Numbered from the stretch's first letter, positions 17,870 through 28,124 are shown. The stretch: DNA of 64,000 nt from Chitinophagaceae bacterium (GCA_016703625.1 JADJBP010000001.1:744001-808000); one strand, 5' to 3'. Numbers and translations are program-made. Notes: generated by a model not told the origin, from the letters alone.

Positions 17870-19267
17870 TCAGATCTTTCCGACCATATTCGCCGGTATC
17901 ACCCAGGCATCAAATTCCTTTTCGGTAACATATCCCAGTTTAACCGCCATCTGCTTTAAAGTTGTTCCTTCCTTGTGTGCTTTCTGTGCGATCTCCGCAG
18001 ATTTGTAGTACCCGATCTTTGTATTTAATGCGGTTACCAGCATCAAAGAATTATCCAGGTGTTTTTTAATATTTGCTTTGATCGGTTCAATACCAACAGC
18101 ACACTTATCATTGAATGAAACACAACCATCACCGATCAACCTGGCACTGTGCAGGAAATTATAGATCATCACCGGCTTAAATACATTCAGTTGAAAGTGC
18201 CCGTTGCTGCCACCGATGCCGATGGTAACATCATTGCCCATGACCTGGGCGGCGATCATGGTCAAAGCTTCGCATTGTGTTGGGTTTACCTTACCCGGCA
18301 TGATGGATGAGCCCGGTTCATTATCCGGGATAAAAATTTCGCCTATGCCGCTGCGTGGGCCAGATGATAACATACGGATATCATTACCGATCTTCATTAA
18401 ACTTACCGCAACAGTTTTTAAGGCGCCATGTGCTTCCACAATGGCATCATGTGCTGCCAGTGCTTCAAACTTATTTTCAGCCGTTTTAAAAGGCAGTTTG
18501 GTGAGTTTGGCAATATGCTTTGCAACGTTCACATCATATTTTGGAGGCGTATTAATACCGGTGCCTACTGCGGTACCGCCCAATGCAAGTTCACTTAAAT
18601 GGGCCAATGTATTTTTAATGGCTTTTAATCCATGATCAAGCTGGGATACATACCCGCTGAATTCCTGTCCTACGGTGAGCGGCGTGGCATCCATAAAATG
18701 GGTACGGCCGATCTTCACTACTTTCTTAAATGCTTTTGCTTTTTTATCCAGGGTGTTGCGGAGTTTGGTAATGCCCGGTATGGTGGTCTCCATTAAAATC
18801 TTATACGCTGCAATATGCATGGCAGTAGGAAATGTATCATTACTGCTTTGAGATTTGTTTACATCATCATTGGGGTGTAAATATTTTTCTTTATCGCCCA
18901 GCTTTCCGCCATTCAATACATGGCCACGGTAAGCGATCACTTCATTCACATTCATATTACTTTGTGTACCGCTGCCGGTTTGCCAAACCACCAATGGAAA
19001 ATAATCATCCAGTTTTCCTTCCAGGATCTCTTTACAGACTTTACTGACCAGGTCTGTTTTTTTCTTTGTTAATATACCTGCTTCAAAATTGGTGATGGCG
19101 GCTGCCTGTTTTAAATAAGCAAATGCACGGATAATTTCTTTGGGCATCCTGTTAATGTCCTGTGCAATTTTAAAATTATCAATGCTGCGCTGGGTTTGTG
19201 CGCCGTAATAGGCATCTGACGGTACTTTAACTTCGCCCATGGTGTCTTTTTCTATCCGGTATTCCAT
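17870..19267 (-). CDS. fumC: Fumarate hydratase class II
   Basis: 465 residues, the usual length for class II fumarase, with no iron–sulfur cysteines. The family signature GSSIMPGKVNPTQCEA lies near residue 315. The substrate region GSGTQSNMNVNE is near 97, and KVGRTHFMDATPLT (here KIGRTHFMD) near 183. It interconverts fumarate and malate in the TCA cycle as a homotetramer. It is convergent with sucB, another TCA gene, but not co-transcribed with it. The gene is complete and without disturbance. Confidence 0.95.
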   Translation of the reverse strand: MEYRIEKDTMGEVKVPSDAYYGAQTQRSIDNFKIAQDINRMPKEIIRAFAYLKQAAAITNFEAGILTKKKTDLVSKVCKEILEGKLDDYFPLVVWQTGSGTQSNMNVNEVIAYRGHVLNGGKLGDKEKYLHPNDDVNKSQSSNDTFPTAMHIAAYKILMETTIPGITKLRNTLDKKAKAFKKVVKIGRTHFMDATPLTVGQEFSGYVSQLDHGLKAIKNTLAHLSELALGGTAVGTGINTPPKYDVNVAKHIAKLTKLPFKTAENKFEALAAHDAIVEAHGALKTVAVSLMKIGNDIRMLSSGPRSGIGEIFIPDNEPGSSIMPGKVNPTQCEALTMIAAQVMGNDVTIGIGGSNGHFQLNVFKPVMIYNFLHSARLIGDGCVSFNDKCAVGIEPIKANIKKHLDNSLMLVTALNTKIGYYKSAEIAQKAHKEGTTLKQMAVKLGYVTEKEFDAWVIPANMVGKI

Positions 19268-19376
19268 AATTGTTGCTTTAAAATGTTTTACAAAATTAAA
19301 ACAAAAGCAGCACTAAATTCAATTGGGTTTAATGATGGTTCCATAGTATATTTAGTTTCATTTTAAAAAAAACGGA

Positions 19377-20825
19377 ATGCGGCCGATCATCTTTTTGATC
19401 TCAATACTTTTTGTTTGGGGCATTGAAAAAACAACTGCACAGCAGCAGGTTTATTTTCCCGATCCCGATCCCGCCATACAGCACAGGCTGGAAGAATGGA
19501 AAGACCTGAAATTTGGCCTGCTCATCCATTGGGGAACATACAGCCAGTGGGGCATTGTGGAAAGCTGGAGCATTTGCCCCGAAGACCTGAGCTGGGCCAC
19601 CGGTGCAAGAAAAGCAGGTGTTGCCGATAATTATACTGATTATGTAAAAGCATACGAAAAGCTTAAAACAAATTTTAACCCGGTAAAATTTGATCCCGGG
19701 AAGTGGGCTGCTGCAGCCAAAGATGCCGGTATGAAATACCTGGTGTTCACTACCAAGCACCATGACGGGTTTTGTATGTTTGACAGCAAATACACCGATT
19801 ATAAGATCACTGATAAGGATTGTCCTTATTCAACCAACCCAAAAGCGAACATTACCAACGAGATCTTTACTGCTTTCCGCAACAAAAATTTCTGGATAGG
19901 TGCATACTTCTCAAAACCCGACTGGCATTCGGATGCATACTGGTGGAAAAAATTCCCCGTAAGTGACCGCAATGCCAACTACGCTATTCAAAAATACCCG
20001 GAGCAATGGAAAAAATTTACCGATTACACACACAACCAGGTTAATGAGCTGGTCAGTGATTATGGAAAGATCGATATCCTTTGGCTGGATGGGGGATGGG
20101 TGCGTAAAAAAACAGGTGAAGAAGTTAAACATGAATTGCTGGAAACCTATGAAGGAAGCCGCTGGGCACGCAACCCGCAAAGCCAGGATATTGATATGCC
20201 CCGGTTGGTTAAAGAAATAAGGACAAAACAACCGGATCTATTGGTAGTTGACAGGGCTGTACCCGGTGAGCAACAAAATTATCTTACTCCCGAACAGCAT
20301 ATACCCGATACCGGTTTGCCCTATCCCTGGGAAACCTGTATGACCATGGCTACCAGCTGGAGCTATGTACCCAACGATGTATATAAACCAACCAATGAGA
20401 TCATTGAAAAATTAGTTGACATAGTAAGTAAAGGCGGCAATTACCTCCTGAATATTGGCCCGGGGCCAGATGGTGAACTGGATACAGCTGCATACCACCG
20501 CCTGGCAGAAATTGGTACCTGGATGAAAACAAACGGAGAAGCGATTTATGGAAGCAGGATGTTTGCTGTTTTCAGCGAAGGAGAAAAGATCCGGTTCACA
20601 CAAACGAAAGATGGTAAGACCAGGTATATTTTTCTGTTCGAATTTCCGGAAAGTAAAATTTTGCTAAAAAAAATCCCATTTTTTAAAAATGAAAAAGTAC
20701 AGTTGCTGGGCAGCAATAAAAATATTATTTGGAAACAAGCCGGGCAGGGCGTTGTGATAAGTCTTCCGCCTGCATTAAAAACAACAACTGATCATGTATG
20801 GGTATTAAAGGTTACATCTAATTGA
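19377..20825 (+). CDS. Alpha-L-fucosidase, GH29
   Basis: 482 residues with a signal peptide (residues 1–21, ending TTAQQ). The GH29 (beta/alpha)8 domain begins WKDLKFGLLIHWGTYSQWG. It keeps FTTKHHDGFCMFDSK, and the nucleophile Asp in KIDILWLDGGW near residue 238. The C-terminal part (about 395–482) is a small beta domain. It removes terminal alpha-L-fucose in the periplasm or outside. It is the first of three overlapping glycosidase genes; its TGA overlaps the next start by 4 bases (TTGA), which implies coupled translation. Confidence 0.88.
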   Translation: MRPIIFLISILFVWGIEKTTAQQQVYFPDPDPAIQHRLEEWKDLKFGLLIHWGTYSQWGIVESWSICPEDLSWATGARKAGVADNYTDYVKAYEKLKTNFNPVKFDPGKWAAAAKDAGMKYLVFTTKHHDGFCMFDSKYTDYKITDKDCPYSTNPKANITNEIFTAFRNKNFWIGAYFSKPDWHSDAYWWKKFPVSDRNANYAIQKYPEQWKKFTDYTHNQVNELVSDYGKIDILWLDGGWVRKKTGEEVKHELLETYEGSRWARNPQSQDIDMPRLVKEIRTKQPDLLVVDRAVPGEQQNYLTPEQHIPDTGLPYPWETCMTMATSWSYVPNDVYKPTNEIIEKLVDIVSKGGNYLLNIGPGPDGELDTAAYHRLAEIGTWMKTNGEAIYGSRMFAVFSEGEKIRFTQTKDGKTRYIFLFEFPESKILLKKIPFFKNEKVQLLGSNKNIIWKQAGQGVVISLPPALKTTTDHVWVLKVTSN

Positions 20826-22999
20826 TAAAAATAATCCTCTTGAAACCGAATAGTATTTTTTTTCTGCTCTTGTTTTTTGTGTTGGGATCAACTGCGCAGT
20901 CACCTGCTTATCTCAATGCTTCTTTACCACTCGAAACCCGAGTGCAGGACCTGCTTGGCCGAATGACACTGGCCGAAAAAGCATCACAGGTCAATAATAC
21001 TTCACCTGCAATTCAACGTTTAAAAATTCCTGCTTATAACTGGTGGAACGAGGCTCTGCATGGGGTTGCAAGGGCTGGTCTGGCAACTTCTTTTCCGCAA
21101 CCCATCGGGCTTGCAGCTACGTTCAATGATAAGGCCATTTTTACAATGGGAGAGATCATCAGCGATGAAGCAAGGGCAAAATATAACCGGTTTCAACGTG
21201 AAGGAAAACATGGCTTGTATGAAGGGTTGACCTTTTATTCGCCCAATATCAATATTTTTAGAGACCCACGCTGGGGCCGGGGCCATGAAACTTTTGGCGA
21301 AGACCCATACCTTACCGGTACCATGGGTGTTGCTTTTGTAAAAGCTATGCAGGGAGATGACCCGGCATATTTTAAAACCATTTGTACGGCCAAACATTAT
21401 GCGGTGCACAGTGGTCCTGAACCTGTTCGCCATGAATTTAATGCCGAACCTTCCAAACGGGATCTTTGGGAAACTTATTTACCTGCTTTTAAAATGCTGG
21501 CACAGGAAGGAAAAGTGTATTCTTTTATGTGTGCCTACAACAGGCTGTATGGAGAGCCATGCTGCAGTGATCCTTTTTTATTAACGGAGATATTGAGAAA
21601 GCAATGGGGCTTTAATGGATTTGTGGCAACAGATTGCGGTGCGGTTTATGATATGTTTATTTCTCACCACACAGCAAAAGATTCTGTTGATGGTATGGCA
21701 AAGGCCATCAGGGCTGGTGTTGATAATCATTGTATGGGTTATGTTGGTGCTGTAATTCCGGCTATTGAACAGGGTTTGCTTAAGGGATCGGAACTGGATA
21801 CGGCTGTGGCCAGGTTGTTAAGGGCCAGGTTTAAGCTGGGGATGTTTGATGACACTTCTTTGAACCGGTATTCATCGATACCATATAATGTTGTGAATAA
21901 TAAAGCACACCGGGAATATGCTTTGGAACTGGCAAAACAATCGATCGTTTTGCTGAAGAACAGGAATAGTATTTTACCCTTATCAAAAAAGGTCAAAACG
22001 ATTGCGGTTATCGGCCCCAATGCAAATGATGCAGAGGTCTCTTTGGGAAATTATAATGGCGAACCTGCACATATAATCACTGTACTGGAAGGAATAAAAA
22101 ATGTGCTGGGAAAAAATGTGCAGGTCAAATTTCAGAAAGGCTGTTACATTACCGATACCATGCATTATAACAGGGAGCCAGATTTTAAACCGGCAATAGA
22201 AGCCGCTGCCGCCGCTGATGTTATTGTTTTTGTGGGCGGTATTTCGCCAAGACTTGAAGGTGAGGCACTGCAGGTTAAGGTAGATGGATTTGATGGAGGT
22301 GATAAAACCAACCTTGATCTTCCTGCTGTACAAACAGCTTTATTAAAAGAGTTAAAAAAAACCGGCAAACCCATTGTACTCGTATTGATGAACGGCAGCG
22401 CCCTTTCCATTAACTGGGAAAATGAAAATATGGATGCCATCATTGAAGCATGGTATGGCGGAGAGGCAGCGGGGCAGGCCATTGCCGAAGTTTTGTTTGG
22501 TGATCATAATCCAGCCGGCAGGTTGCCGGTTAGTTTTTACAGGTCTATCAATGATATCCCTGCATTTGATGATTATGCCATGAAAGGTAAAACATATCGT
22601 TATTGCGAAAAACCGGTTTTGTATCCATTTGGATATGGATTGAGCTATACAAAATTTGCTTACAGTGATCTGAAACTGTCTTCTGCGGTATTGAGTGAAA
22701 AAATAGAAATAATGTTTACTGTTAAAAACACCGGCAAGATGGAAGGAGATGAAGTGGTTCAGTTATATATTCACCAGCAGGGGCAGCAGGCTATCAAAGA
22801 ACTCAAAGGTTACCAACGGGTACATTTGAAAAAAGGAGCATCAAAACAAATAACCTTTGCATTAAAGCCGGGAGACCTGTTACATTACAGTGCAGCAAAG
22901 GACGGGTTAGCAATTTTGCCGGGCAAAGTAGAACTGATGATCGGCGCTTCCTCGCAGGATATAAAGTTGAGATCTGCTTTTTTAATAAAAAATAATTGA
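20822..22999 (+). CDS. Glycoside hydrolase family 3 beta-glycosidase
   Basis: 725 residues. It begins at a TTG codon inside the 4-base overlap with the fucosidase; no ATG gives the signal peptide (residues 1–25, ending LGSTAQS). The GH3 N-terminal barrel has PNINIFRDPRWGRGHETFGEDP and the nucleophile Asp in GFVATDCGAVYD near residue 265. The second alpha/beta domain starts with KTIAVIGPNAND. A C-terminal fibronectin III-like domain covers about 625–725. The motif set is closest to beta-xylosidase/beta-glucosidase types. With two fucosidases around it, a fucosylated plant or algal glycan such as xyloglucan is a reasonable but unproven target. Confidence 0.88.
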   Translation: MIKIILLKPNSIFFLLLFFVLGSTAQSPAYLNASLPLETRVQDLLGRMTLAEKASQVNNTSPAIQRLKIPAYNWWNEALHGVARAGLATSFPQPIGLAATFNDKAIFTMGEIISDEARAKYNRFQREGKHGLYEGLTFYSPNINIFRDPRWGRGHETFGEDPYLTGTMGVAFVKAMQGDDPAYFKTICTAKHYAVHSGPEPVRHEFNAEPSKRDLWETYLPAFKMLAQEGKVYSFMCAYNRLYGEPCCSDPFLLTEILRKQWGFNGFVATDCGAVYDMFISHHTAKDSVDGMAKAIRAGVDNHCMGYVGAVIPAIEQGLLKGSELDTAVARLLRARFKLGMFDDTSLNRYSSIPYNVVNNKAHREYALELAKQSIVLLKNRNSILPLSKKVKTIAVIGPNANDAEVSLGNYNGEPAHIITVLEGIKNVLGKNVQVKFQKGCYITDTMHYNREPDFKPAIEAAAAADVIVFVGGISPRLEGEALQVKVDGFDGGDKTNLDLPAVQTALLKELKKTGKPIVLVLMNGSALSINWENENMDAIIEAWYGGEAAGQAIAEVLFGDHNPAGRLPVSFYRSINDIPAFDDYAMKGKTYRYCEKPVLYPFGYGLSYTKFAYSDLKLSSAVLSEKIEIMFTVKNTGKMEGDEVVQLYIHQQGQQAIKELKGYQRVHLKKGASKQITFALKPGDLLHYSAAKDGLAILPGKVELMIGASSQDIKLRSAFLIKNN

Positions 23000-24423
23000 T
23001 GCGTATTTTAAAAACGGTATTGATCTTCATATTTGCAATTACACCCTGGTTTTTGCAGGCACAAACCCTGCAGCCAAAACCCACCAAAGCACAGTTGGCA
23101 TGGCATGATATGGAGTTTTACCTGTTCATGCATTTTGGCCCCAATACTTTTACCGGCCTTGAATGGGGGCATGGGAATGAGCATGAGGAAGTATTCAACC
23201 CAGCCAGTCTGGATTGTGAACAATGGTGCCGCATTGCAAAGGCTGCCGGCGCAAAAGCGATCATCATCACGGCCAAGCACCATGATGGGTTTTGTTTGTG
23301 GCCAAGCAAATTCAGTAAACATACCGTAAGGGAAAGCAAATGGAAGGAAGGCAAAGGAGATGTGTTGAAAGAATTATCAGCGGCCTGTGAAAAATTCGGA
23401 TTAAAATTCGGCGTGTATATCTCTCCCTGGGACAGGAACCACCCTGATTATGGAACTGCAGCATACAATGATGTATTTGTAAATATGATGACCGAAATAT
23501 TTACAAATTATGGTCCCATTTGGGAACTGTGGTGGGATGGCGCCAATGGTGAAGGGCCAAATGGAAAAAGACAGGTGTACGACTGGAAGCGATTTGAAAA
23601 AACAGTTCGTGATCTTTCTCCAAATACGGTTGTGTTCAGTGATATTGGCCCCGATATCCGCTGGGTGGGAAATGAGCAAGGCTTTGCAGGAAAAACAAAC
23701 TGGAATACCCTGGATACTGCAGGTTTTACAAGGGGTGCAGGTAGCCCGCCACTGGATACTTTGAACACCGGGAATGTACATGGAAAGAACTGGATACCGG
23801 CTGAATGTGATGTAAGCATCAGGCCGGGCTGGTTTTATCACAAAGCAGAAGACAGCAAAGTAAAAACGCCGGAACAATTATTTGAGTTGTATTTAAAAAG
23901 TGTTGGGCGTGGGGCAAATTTGTTGTTGAATGTGCCGCCGGACGGGAGGGGATTGATACATGAGAATGATTCGGCTGCATTGGTGGGGTTTAATAAACTG
24001 AAAGCTGAAAGTTTTAAAAATAACCTTGCGAAAGGAGGGAAAGGATACTTTCTAAGGTACAATGCCAACAGGGTTACGCGGGCACTAAATGATGATGACC
24101 TGTCAACAGGCGAAATGATCACATTGAATAATTTGCAGACTGTTGAAATAAAATTTAAAAAACCCGAAAGGATTAACTGTATTATACTTAGTGAAGATTT
24201 ATCAGCGGGCCAGGCTTGTGCAGGTTTTATAGCCTATTTAACTAACCGGAAGTATAAAGCTGTAACCACAATAAAAGGAACAACGATCGGCAGAAAAAAA
24301 ATTATTACTTTTCCTCAAACAGAAGTTACCAGTATAATAATTTCAATTCAGGGACAGAAATCATCAACTCTTATAACTGAAATTGAAGCTTATAATATTG
24401 ATGAAAGGTTGATTGAAAAATAG
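22999..24423 (+). CDS. Alpha-L-fucosidase, GH29 (second paralogue)
   Basis: About 474 residues. I place the start at the ATG at 22999, in the TGATG overlap with the GH3 stop; a TTG one codon earlier is possible. A signal peptide (MRILKTVLIFIFAITPWFLQAQ) leads into the GH29 fold: FYLFMHFGPNTFTG, then IITAKHHDGFCLWPS, and the likely nucleophile Asp in WELWWDGANGEG near residue 180. It is clearly different from the first fucosidase and looks like the narrower-specificity subfamily B. A C-terminal F5/8-type or beta-sandwich region follows at about 340–474. Translation is coupled to the GH3 gene. Confidence 0.85.
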   Translation: MRILKTVLIFIFAITPWFLQAQTLQPKPTKAQLAWHDMEFYLFMHFGPNTFTGLEWGHGNEHEEVFNPASLDCEQWCRIAKAAGAKAIIITAKHHDGFCLWPSKFSKHTVRESKWKEGKGDVLKELSAACEKFGLKFGVYISPWDRNHPDYGTAAYNDVFVNMMTEIFTNYGPIWELWWDGANGEGPNGKRQVYDWKRFEKTVRDLSPNTVVFSDIGPDIRWVGNEQGFAGKTNWNTLDTAGFTRGAGSPPLDTLNTGNVHGKNWIPAECDVSIRPGWFYHKAEDSKVKTPEQLFELYLKSVGRGANLLLNVPPDGRGLIHENDSAALVGFNKLKAESFKNNLAKGGKGYFLRYNANRVTRALNDDDLSTGEMITLNNLQTVEIKFKKPERINCIILSEDLSAGQACAGFIAYLTNRKYKAVTTIKGTTIGRKKIITFPQTEVTSIIISIQGQKSSTLITEIEAYNIDERLIEK

Positions 24424-24425
24424 TA

Positions 24426-25205
24426 TCACTTTCCTTTAAATTCAGCTTTTCTTTTTTCTAAAAATGCCGTGGTTCCTTCTTTCATATCCTCAGTAACAAA
24501 ACATTCTCCAAAAGCATCAATTTCGGTCTGGTAGCCATTTTTTGTTTCATCAAAAACGGCATTTACTGATTTGATACAGGCAGCAACAGCCAGCGGGGCT
24601 TTGGAATTGATGATCTCCAGGATCTTTTTGGTATGGTCCAGTAAAGTTTCGGAAGTTGTTACATAATTCACCAGGCCCAGTTGTTTAGCTTCATTGGCAT
24701 CGATCATATGTGCCGACATCAGCAGTTCCATCGCCTTTCCTTTGCCGATCAAATGAACCAGTCGCTGGGTTCCGCCATACCCTGGTATCAATCCCAGGTT
24801 AACTTCCGGCTGTCCAAACTTTGCATTTTCGCTGGCAAGCCTGAAATGACAGGCCATGGCCAGCTCGCAGCCACCACCCAATGCAAAACCATTTACTGCA
24901 GCCACAATGGGTTTGGGTGCATTTTCAATTTTTGTAAAAACCATATCCTGCCCTTTTTGCGCCAGTGCTTTTCCGCCGGCAGCATCCAGGGTTAAAAATT
25001 CGGTGATATCGGCACCGGCAACAAAAGCTTTGGGACCGGCACCGGTAATGATGGCCGATCTGATCTCCGGGTTGTTGATCACTTCATCAATGGCGTTTGA
25101 TAATTCTTCAATGACTGTTTTATTGAGTGCGTTTAATTTATCGGGGCGGTTGATGGTAATAGTGAGGATGCCGTTCTCTAAATCTGTTATAAGTGTATTG
25201 TACAT
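24426..25205 (-). CDS. Enoyl-CoA hydratase/isomerase (crotonase family)
   Basis: About 259 residues from the ATG at 25203–25205 (MYNTLITDLENG); the longer frame reaching 25259 adds 18 residues unlike the family and runs into the next gene. The crotonase fold shows PKAFVAGADITEF, the oxyanion segment NGFALGGGCELAMACH, and the catalytic Glu region FGQPEVNLGLIPGYGG. It probably hydrates short-chain enoyl-CoA, as in butyrate/crotonate or beta-oxidation. It follows a B12-binding mutase subunit gene by 26 bases, which supports acyl-CoA metabolism. The exact substrate is undecided. Confidence 0.88.
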   Translation of the reverse strand: MYNTLITDLENGILTITINRPDKLNALNKTVIEELSNAIDEVINNPEIRSAIITGAGPKAFVAGADITEFLTLDAAGGKALAQKGQDMVFTKIENAPKPIVAAVNGFALGGGCELAMACHFRLASENAKFGQPEVNLGLIPGYGGTQRLVHLIGKGKAMELLMSAHMIDANEAKQLGLVNYVTTSETLLDHTKKILEIINSKAPLAVAACIKSVNAVFDETKNGYQTEIDAFGECFVTEDMKEGTTAFLEKRKAEFKGK

Positions 25206-25231
25206 AAAAAAATTTCTTTTTAATATCCTGG

Positions 25232-25639
25232 TTAAAAATCCCTGTTTGCTTTCACCCATCCCTTTATATAATCTGCAATTTCGGATGTGGTGGCACCGGG
25301 TGCAAAAAGTTTACCCACGCCCATTTTATTCAACTCCTCCATATCCCCCTCCGGGATAATGCCGCCGCCGGTAAGCAGTACATCGTTCATTTCTTTCTCT
25401 TTCATCAAAGCAATGATCTTTGGAAATATGGTATTGTGTGCGCCGCTGAGAATGCTTACGCCAATGGCATCCACATCTTCCTGTAAGGCAGCATTCACTA
25501 CCATTTCGGGGGTCTGGCGCAGGCCTGTATAGATCACTTCCATGCCTGCATCACGCAGGGCAGTGGCAATCACTTTGGCGCCGCGGTCGTGGCCATCCAG
25601 GCCAACCTTGGCAACTAAAACTCTTACGGGTCTGTTCAT
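25232..25639 (-). CDS. Cobalamin-binding subunit of an acyl-CoA mutase (methylmalonyl-CoA mutase C-terminal type)
   Basis: 135 residues comprising one Rossmann-like B12-binding domain. Signatures: VGLDGHDRGAK (the DxHxxG motif whose His is the lower axial ligand of cobalt), SILSGAHNTIFP, and the GGG of LLTGGGIIPEGD. Stand-alone subunits like this pair with a separate large subunit to isomerise methylmalonyl-CoA or a related acyl-CoA. The large subunit is not in the window. It lies 9 bases after gltX and before enoyl-CoA hydratase, all on the minus strand. Confidence 0.88.
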   Translation of the reverse strand: MNRPVRVLVAKVGLDGHDRGAKVIATALRDAGMEVIYTGLRQTPEMVVNAALQEDVDAIGVSILSGAHNTIFPKIIALMKEKEMNDVLLTGGGIIPEGDMEELNKMGVGKLFAPGATTSEIADYIKGWVKANRDF

Positions 25640-25648
25640 ATTTTAAAA

Positions 25649-27189
25649 TTAACCAAATACTTTCATTGCATGCTGTATTCTTTTTATCGTTTCTTCCTTA
25701 CCGATCAGTTCGGCAACCTGGAAAACGGCCGGGCCAAATTTGCCACCCACCAGCATGATGCGCAGCGGTAACAGCAGATCACCGGGTTTGATATTTTTTT
25801 CTGCAACCAGTGTTTTAAATAAACCTTCAATCTCCACCAATTCCCAATTCGTGATCTCCGGCAACTGTTTACAATAAGCTTCAAAAAATAAAACCTTCTC
25901 TTCATTCCATTTTGGCTTTACAGCATCTGCATCCAGGGTCTCCGGGGTTTTAAAAAAGAAACCGGCATGCTGTACAAAATCGGGTAATAATGTACAACGG
26001 TCCTTTACCAGTTCAATTACTTTATCCAGTAAAGCATCATCACTGATAATAATATGCGCAGCTGTGAGAAGCTCTTTAACATTAAACCTTAATCTTTCTG
26101 CGTTTAACTTCTTTATCCATTCATGGTTGAACCATTTTGCTTTTTCATAATCGAATTTGGCGCCGGCTGCATGCACCCGGTCCATGCTGAAATGTTCGAT
26201 CAGTTCCTCCAGGCTGTAAATTTCCTGTTCTGTTCCGTCATTCCAACCCAGTACTGCCAGCAGGTTGATGAAGGCTTCCGGTAAAAAACCTTTTTCCTTA
26301 AATCCTTCGGTAAGTTCATTTGTTTTGGGATCGGTCCCCCCCAAAGTGGCCTGTGGCCAGTTCATGGCAAAGACCGGAAACCATATTTTGCCCCGTCGCG
26401 TTTGCTGAGTTTACCACTGGGGCCAAGGATCAGCGGCAGGTGTGCCCATTGCGGCATGTTATCCAGGCCAAAAAGATATTTCCAGAGCAGTACATGTACC
26501 GGAGCGCTGCTCAGCCATTCCTCGCCACGAAAGGCATGGGTGATCTTCATTAAATGATCATCTACCACTACGGCTAAATGATAAGTGGGCATTCCGTCTG
26601 CTTTCAATAAAACCTTATCATCTACAAGCGATGAATCAAAACTTACTTCGTGATGGATCATGTCGGTAAATGAAATGGTTTCATTTGCAGGCATTTTGAT
26701 ACGCACCACATGACGGGTATTTTCATCCAATAGTTTTTTCACTTCATCTGCAGGTAATGTCAGCGAATTTTTCATCTGCATCCTTATTTTTCCATCATAT
26801 TGCGGCGATGGGTTTTCAGCAGTTTTATGATCATCCCTCATTTTTTCCAGTTCAGCAGGGGTATCAAAAGCATAATAGGCAAAGCCGTCGTTTACCAGTT
26901 GTTCGGCATATTGCCGGTAAATGGCTTTCCGCTCACTTTGACGGTAGGGGCCGTATGAACCTCCGTGCACGGGACTTTCGTCCGGTTCGATGCCGCACCA
27001 GGCCAGGCAGTCAAAAATATATTGTTCGGCACCGGGCACAAAACGGGTTTGGTCGGTATCCTCAATGCGCACAATAAAATCACCACCCCGTTTTTTGGCA
27101 AACAGGTAATTGAATAATACGGTGCGTACGCCACCTAAATGTAAACCACCGGTTGGGCTGGGTGCAAACCGGACTCTTATTTTACTCAT
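25649..27189 (-). CDS. gltX: Glutamyl-tRNA synthetase, frameshifted in the sequence
   Basis: The N-terminal piece (26362–27189) has the class I HIGH-type motif in APSPTGGLHLGGVRT and the KMSKS-type KLSKRDGAKYGF. It then runs into a stop after GF-RSLP. The C-terminal piece (25649–26365) begins PVFAMNWPQAT and continues to the anticodon-binding domain. One extra base in the A3 run at 26378–26380 (T3 on the coding strand) gives KYGFPVFAMNW, the expected junction. The joined protein is ~513 residues, normal for the family. It charges tRNA-Glu and is essential, so the shift is very probably a sequence error. TATCTTTG lies 4 bases upstream of the ATG. Confidence 0.93.
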
Positions 27190-27193
27190 GCGG

Positions 27194-27201
27194 CAAAGAT
27201 A
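27194..27201 (-). promoter_or_regulatory. Candidate -7 element TATCTTTG of gltX
   Basis: This matches the Bacteroidota -7 consensus TAnnTTTG and ends 4 bases before the gltX ATG, so the transcript may be leaderless. No clear TTG lies at the -33 position. Confidence 0.5.
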
Positions 27202-27230
27202 AGTTGGATATTAATTTAAAAGCAGGGCAT

Positions 27231-27263
27231 AAAAAAACCGTCCCTGCATTGTGCAGGGACGGT
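27231..27263 (-). terminator. Terminator of the 278-aa lipoprotein gene
   Basis: A perfect 12-bp stem (ACCGTCCCTGCA, loop TTG) is followed on the minus strand by seven T. It lies 25 bases past the stop at 27288. Confidence 0.92.
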
Positions 27264-27287
27264 TACTAATAATTTAGTTTTCGATAA

Positions 27288-28124
27288 TTACCGTAAAATG
27301 ATCGTTCTTGGCGCCCTGCCATCGATCGAGATGGTTGCCAGGTTATCGCAGGTACCATCGCCAAAGTTGATCGTGGCAAAATGGTTTGGCCCCTGTACTT
27401 TTAAAATACCCTTATCAATATTGGCACAGGCATTTTTCTTTTGTAAGGCATCCAGTACAGTTATTTCTCTTGTTGCTGCTGCAGCATTTGAAACAGTATG
27501 TGTACCGGTAATGGAAAACACATCATCAATGATAGTGTATGTTCCCACTCCTGCAGTTTGAGTAATGTATCTCATACCACTGTGCAACCAGTATCTTGCA
27601 TTGGGTGCGGTGATCTTACCGTTTTCTGTTCTCCTGCTCCAGCTCCTGGTTCCAACCGTACTGGTATTGGTCCAGGTATACGTTCCTTCTACCTTATAAA
27701 AATTTATAAAATAGTTATCAAAGGTCATAACAGCAGTACTTCCCGGCCTTCTTACTGAATCGGAGATCACAATATTGATCTTACCGCTACGGGTATTACC
27801 GTTGAAGGTGCAGGATGTGCCAAAATCAATTACAATAGTTTTTGGAAAGCCTGATGCCGTTGTAATGGTAACCGTTGCGCAGGGAATAAAATCATTGGTA
27901 GTGCCCGAACCCGGTACAAAATTACCGGCCACATTATTTTCTGAAGCTACCTGCAGGAACATATCATTGGCATCTTCAGCAATATTATCGGCCATGGCCT
28001 GGTCACCACTTAATTCAAAAGTGGTTTCAAATTCTTCTTTAACATCTTCCGATTTTTTACAGGAATTAAAGCCAATAGTGAGGGAAACAATTGCAAATGC
28101 AATCAGATACTGCGTAATTTTCAT
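27288..28124 (-). CDS. Lipoprotein, paralogue of the gene at 28972
   Basis: 278 residues with a lipoprotein signal (IGFNSCKKSED, Cys near residue 22). The mature protein contains PKTIVIDFGTSCTFNGNTRSG, a central beta-rich region (VEGTYTWTN), and near the C-terminus INFGDGTCDNLATISIDG. These three blocks recur in the same order in the protein at 28972–29874. It is probably anchored in the outer membrane; the function is unknown and no catalytic motif is apparent. It is transcribed away from the deacetylase gene and ends at a strong terminator. Confidence 0.75.
   Translation of the reverse strand: MKITQYLIAFAIVSLTIGFNSCKKSEDVKEEFETTFELSGDQAMADNIAEDANDMFLQVASENNVAGNFVPGSGTTNDFIPCATVTITTASGFPKTIVIDFGTSCTFNGNTRSGKINIVISDSVRRPGSTAVMTFDNYFINFYKVEGTYTWTNTSTVGTRSWSRRTENGKITAPNARYWLHSGMRYITQTAGVGTYTIIDDVFSITGTHTVSNAAAATREITVLDALQKKNACANIDKGILKVQGPNHFATINFGDGTCDNLATISIDGRAPRTIILR

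Noticed and set aside
26362..26365. ATGA overlap suggesting two separate genes, a truncated GltX and a second protein
   Set aside because: One inserted base restores the exact GltX junction KYGFPVFAMNW, so the overlap is an artefact of the frameshift.
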